Shown piece after piece: positions 30,037-32,904 of a DNA stretch of 32,904 nt (position 1 is its first letter; each line of letters begins with the position of its first letter). The notes under the pieces were generated by a model. The model worked only from the letters and a program-made list of their open reading frames with translations, had not been told where the DNA came from and made no database searches. Made by a program: the position numbers and the translations under genes. Source of the DNA: an uncultured Fusobacteriaceae bacterium (lineage in GTDB: Bacteria; Fusobacteriota; Fusobacteriia; Fusobacteriales; Fusobacteriaceae); assembly GCA_947072665.1 (NCBI GenBank), contig CAMTIW010000012.1:1-32904 (forward strand), given 5' to 3'.

Positions 30037-32226
30037 CTATTTTTTCATTTCAAAACGCAGTAATCTAAGGGAATTTCCAACTACAAGTAAAGTACTAGCA
30101 TTGTGAATGATGGAACCATAAAGTGCAGGTAAGACACCAGCAGCACCAAGAACAAGTGCAAAACTATTAATTCCAATACTTAAAGCAAAATTTTCCTTGA
30201 TTCTAGACATTGTATTTTGAGATAGTTCCAATGTAGCAGGAATCATCATGGGGTTTTCACCTGTAATAGTAATATCTGCGGATTCCATTGCAATATCTGT
30301 TCTAGAACCTCCCATAGCAACTCCTACATTAGAATAAGCAAGAGCAGGAGCATCATTAACACCATCACCTATCATAGTTACACAGGCTCCTTTAGATTGT
30401 AATTGTAAAATATTTTTAGCTTTATCTTCTGGCATAAGTCCAGATTCAAATCTATCCATTGCCATTCGTCCAGCAACTATTTCAGCTTGGTTTCTTTGAT
30501 CACCAGTAAGTAGAATTATATCATGGACTCCTAAATATCGAAGTCTATTTATTGATTTTTTCATATTTTCTCTAAGAGAATCATTTACTCCAATAAGTCC
30601 AATAAGTTTATTATTTTTAGCTACAAAAATAATGGTCTCTCCTCTAAGTGTTAGATTTTTAATAATATCATCATATTCAGTTAAAGAAATATTATTTTCT
30701 TCTAAATATTTTCTACTTCCAGCTTTTATATTATCTTCTCCAAGGATTGTGGAAACACCTTTTGAAACTTCTATAATACATTGGGTATGTTGTGGAAGAG
30801 AATATCCCATACTTTTAACTTTGTTTAAGATAGATAGTGCTAATGGATGATTAGAAGTTTCTTCAGCACAACCGGCAAAAATCAAAATTTCTTTTTCTGT
30901 TGTATTACCAATAGGAGTGATAGAAGTAACTTTTGGTTTTCCTTCTGTAAGAGTTCCAGTTTTATCTAATATAACTGTGTCAGTTTTTGAAAAACTTTCA
31001 ATAAAATTGCTACCTTTAACTAAGACTCCATTTTTAGCAGCAGTGGAAATAGCCGCAGAAAATGCAGTGGCAGTAGAAAGTCTTATTCCACATGAATAAT
31101 CAATAACAAGCATACTCATAGCTCGAGAAAAACTTTTTGTACCTAAATAAACGATAGCACCTAAAAGAAAATTTAAAGGGATTAACTGTGCAGAAAATTG
31201 ATCAGCATAAGATTGAATAGAAGCTTTGTTATATGTAGCATCTTCTACTAATTTTATAATTCTAGATACAGCAGTATCATCACCTATTTTTTCAGCCATT
31301 ATGGTTATTGTTCCTGTTTTCACAACAGTTCCAGCAAAAACTTCTTCATTTATACTTTTATTTACTGGCATAAATTCTCCTGTTATAGAGGCCTGGTCAA
31401 TAAGTGCAGAACCTTTTATTATATATCCATCAACAGAAATTTTATCCCCGGGATAGACAACAATTTTATCACCCTTAATAATACTTTTAATAGAAACTCT
31501 TTGTAATTCTAGGTCTGATATTTCTTTTAAAACAAAATCCTCCCCAATACTTAACATATCTTTAATAGCATTTCTAGTTTTTTGCATTGTATAAGCTGTT
31601 AAGAGTTCTGATAAATTTTCCAATAAAATAATAGAAAGAGCAGATTTTTCTTTTCCTATTAGTAGACTACTTAAAATAGCAGAAGAACTAAGAGTATCAG
31701 CATTTGGTCTTCTAGTTTTAATAAGAGAGAGAATCCCACTTGATAAAACTGATTTAGACAGTGAAAGAATTGTAAATGTTCTCATATTAAATATTTTTGA
31801 AATTAAAGAAATGTTTAATGGAGCAGGTTTTTTTATAAAATAAATAAGAGTTAATGTAGTAGATATTATATTTTTAATATTTTGGGAAACTGAATTTTCA
31901 TCAAATTTACGTTCTACTACTAATTGTGTATTTTTAGCTGTTCTCTCTCCTCTGTAAGCAGGTAAAGAATAGGTTGAAATAATCCGATCTAAAAGTTCTT
32001 CAATATTTTCTCTAGAAAAATTTGATTCATCAAAATAAATAAGGAAATTGGCAGTTAAAATATTGATTTTAACTGAAATAATACCTGAGGATGTAAGAAT
32101 ACTATTTTTTATTTCTTCACTATATTTCTCAAGATATAACAAGGCATTGCATGAAATACGTACTCTTCCAAAAACATGGTGTTTTGTAATACATGAAAGT
32201 AGAGGAGTATCTGTTATTTTAGTCAT
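30037..32226 (-). CDS. P1B-type heavy-metal-translocating ATPase with atypical membrane motif
   Basis: A 729-residue P-type ATPase. Order: degenerate HMA-like domain (HHVFGRVRIS, residues 16-25, no CxxC), membrane helices, actuator domain with SITGEFMPV-like TGE (281-288), helix pair, phosphorylation motif DKTGTLTEGKP (D421), nucleotide domain with SNHPLALSIL (His-Pro), hinge MIGDGVNDAPAL, and two final helices (ALVLGAAGVLPALYGSIIHNAST). The ion-binding membrane motif reads DYSCGIRLSTAT (C379) where most members have CPC, SPC or TPC followed by ALGLATP; the proline is missing. It is not one of the standard Cu+ or Zn2+ patterns; which metal it moves is open. Its start overlaps the upstream HMA-like gene by 4 bases (ATGA). 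Confidence 0.9.
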   Translation of the reverse strand: MTKITDTPLLSCITKHHVFGRVRISCNALLYLEKYSEEIKNSILTSSGIISVKINILTANFLIYFDESNFSRENIEELLDRIISTYSLPAYRGERTAKNTQLVVERKFDENSVSQNIKNIISTTLTLIYFIKKPAPLNISLISKIFNMRTFTILSLSKSVLSSGILSLIKTRRPNADTLSSSAILSSLLIGKEKSALSIILLENLSELLTAYTMQKTRNAIKDMLSIGEDFVLKEISDLELQRVSIKSIIKGDKIVVYPGDKISVDGYIIKGSALIDQASITGEFMPVNKSINEEVFAGTVVKTGTITIMAEKIGDDTAVSRIIKLVEDATYNKASIQSYADQFSAQLIPLNFLLGAIVYLGTKSFSRAMSMLVIDYSCGIRLSTATAFSAAISTAAKNGVLVKGSNFIESFSKTDTVILDKTGTLTEGKPKVTSITPIGNTTEKEILIFAGCAEETSNHPLALSILNKVKSMGYSLPQHTQCIIEVSKGVSTILGEDNIKAGSRKYLEENNISLTEYDDIIKNLTLRGETIIFVAKNNKLIGLIGVNDSLRENMKKSINRLRYLGVHDIILLTGDQRNQAEIVAGRMAMDRFESGLMPEDKAKNILQLQSKGACVTMIGDGVNDAPALAYSNVGVAMGGSRTDIAMESADITITGENPMMIPATLELSQNTMSRIKENFALSIGINSFALVLGAAGVLPALYGSIIHNASTLLVVGNSLRLLRFEMKK

Positions 32227-32615
32227 AAGATTTCACCTTTTTTTAAAAGATTTTTTTTTAATTCTTCATAATATTGTGAGAAATTTAATTCTAATGTTTT
32301 AAGTGGTAGATGTTTTAAATCTTTCTCTTTTTCCATTAAAGTTTTCATAATTATTTCCAGCCATTGAACTATTTCTTTATCTGTTATACAAGATGTATCA
32401 TAGAGAAATAAAACCTTATTAGTCATATATGAATAAGAGATATCTTGAATACCTTTTTTTAATTTTATTAGGTCGCTAAGATAGGTTTCATATTCTTTAG
32501 CTTCGTGGGGAATTAGCTCTAAACCAGGAACAGAAACTCTTAATCTACCTGGAATACTATGAATTATTTTTATTTTATAAAAATATAGCATGGTACTTTT
32601 AAAGATATTTAACAT
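32223..32615 (-). CDS. small HMA-like protein of the P-type ATPase locus
   Basis: A 130-residue protein. Residues 14-80 form an HMA-like fold (KIKIIHSIPGRLRVSVPG, then GIQDISYSYMTNKVLFLYD, then DKEIVQWLEIIMKTL) with H-S-I-P-G-R-L-R in place of the metal-binding GMTCxxC. The C-terminal 45 residues are charged and helical (LKTLELNFSQYYEELKKNLL). It has no cysteine pair and probably does not hold soft metals in the usual way. A gene-end overlap with the ATPase indicates coupled translation. The AGGGGGAAA ribosome binding site is 12 bases from the ATG, somewhat far. Confidence 0.65.
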   Translation of the reverse strand: MLNIFKSTMLYFYKIKIIHSIPGRLRVSVPGLELIPHEAKEYETYLSDLIKLKKGIQDISYSYMTNKVLFLYDTSCITDKEIVQWLEIIMKTLMEKEKDLKHLPLKTLELNFSQYYEELKKNLLKKGEIL

Positions 32616-32618
32616 TTT

Positions 32619-32904
32619 TTAATATTTCCCCCTTAATAAAAGACCATATCCCCACCATAATAAAGTGATTCCATTAGGTAAAATAGGATTAAGCCTAGTT
32701 TTTATTATTCCAGTACTAATTAATGTAAGAGCTAAACTACCTTTTAAATCTAGAAGCCCCTTACTTTTATCATAGATTAAATTATTAAAGATAGTTAAGA
32801 TATTTTCAGAATTCTTAGTAATAATTCCAGTTTTCTTTTTATTTATCTTATCTTCTAATTTTAAAATTCTTAAAATTGCTACAATTAATAGCATGGGTTC
32901 TAAC
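32619..32904 (-). CDS. small membrane-associated protein of the P-ATPase locus, possibly 5'-truncated by the window
   Basis: The frame is open from base 32904 to the stop at 32619. An ATG at 32894 would give 91 residues, but no ribosome binding site is visible in the 10 bases before it and the upstream codons are open, so the real start may lie outside the window. The C-terminal half (LDLKGSLALTLISTGIIKTRL, GITLLWWGYGLLLRGKY) has two hydrophobic segments and recalls the hydrophobic middle of the 251-residue accessory protein. The family is not recognised. It reads into the HMA-like gene 3 bases downstream, so it is part of the same operon. Confidence 0.55.
   Translation of the reverse strand, partial: LEPMLLIVAILRILKLEDKINKKKTGIITKNSENILTIFNNLIYDKSKGLLDLKGSLALTLISTGIIKTRLNPILPNGITLLWWGYGLLLRGKY

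Noticed and set aside
1-32904. Mobile elements, prophage, CRISPR or recombination sites
   Set aside because: No transposase, integrase, direct repeat pair, terminal inverted repeat or spacer array was found, and gene spacing is that of intact operons.

Overview
The window is very AT-rich, densely packed bacterial DNA. Strong ribosome binding sites, lipoproteins with exported domains, and the mix of a eut locus with TRAP, AGCS and MgtC genes point to an anaerobic Fusobacterium-like organism. That assignment is an inference from composition and gene content, not from a database comparison. No rRNA, tRNA, CRISPR array or insertion sequence was seen, and no gene-free stretch exceeds 300 bases.

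Layout. (a) 1-4394, minus strand: a small catabolic-looking operon with an MFS transporter, an AGCS symporter, a TIM-barrel sugar-phosphate isomerase-like protein and a DeoR regulator that runs off the left edge. (b) 4409-5978: a divergent control region with two perfect inverted repeats, then an exported class II cyclic-nucleotide phosphodiesterase and a DUF309 protein. (c) 6055-23184, plus strand: an ethanolamine-utilisation microcompartment operon in the order pduS-like, pduT-like, eutS, P, V, W, A, B, C, L, a BMC protein with a charged tail, eutM, eutE, an exported HAD phosphatase, eutT, eutN, a stand-alone EutQ/EutT N-terminal-like module, eutH, eutQ (cupin only) and eutG. (d) 23221-27868: a TRAP transporter operon with a candidate attenuator, an exported glycerophosphodiester phosphodiesterase lipoprotein and an MgtC-family membrane protein. 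(e) 27879-32904, minus strand: an exported Cu/Zn superoxide dismutase without cysteines, an exported FMN-binding-like protein, and a P1B-type ATPase locus with several small proteins carrying a degenerate HMA-like motif.

How it works together. Ethanolamine is sensed by the soluble kinase EutW, which should phosphorylate EutV, an ANTAR RNA-binding antiterminator. Two classical targets are visible, each a pair of hexaloop hairpins with A at loop position 1 and G at position 4, the second hairpin overlapping an intrinsic terminator. One lies before the whole operon, so eutVW sit behind their own antiterminator. The other lies between eutW and eutA, before the catalytic genes. EutBC, with AdoCbl supplied by EutT and reactivated by EutA, forms acetaldehyde inside a shell of EutS, PduT-like, EutL, two EutM-like proteins and EutN. 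EutE and EutG convert it to acetyl-CoA and ethanol.

The most unusual aspects are an exported phosphorylcholine/phosphoethanolamine-phosphatase-like HAD enzyme inside the operon and an exported glycerophosphodiesterase next door, which together suggest that phospholipid head-group release is coupled to the microcompartment. Others are a PduS without its nucleotide-binding glycine loop, an EutQ split into two genes, and a candidate RNA attenuator before the TRAP operon.
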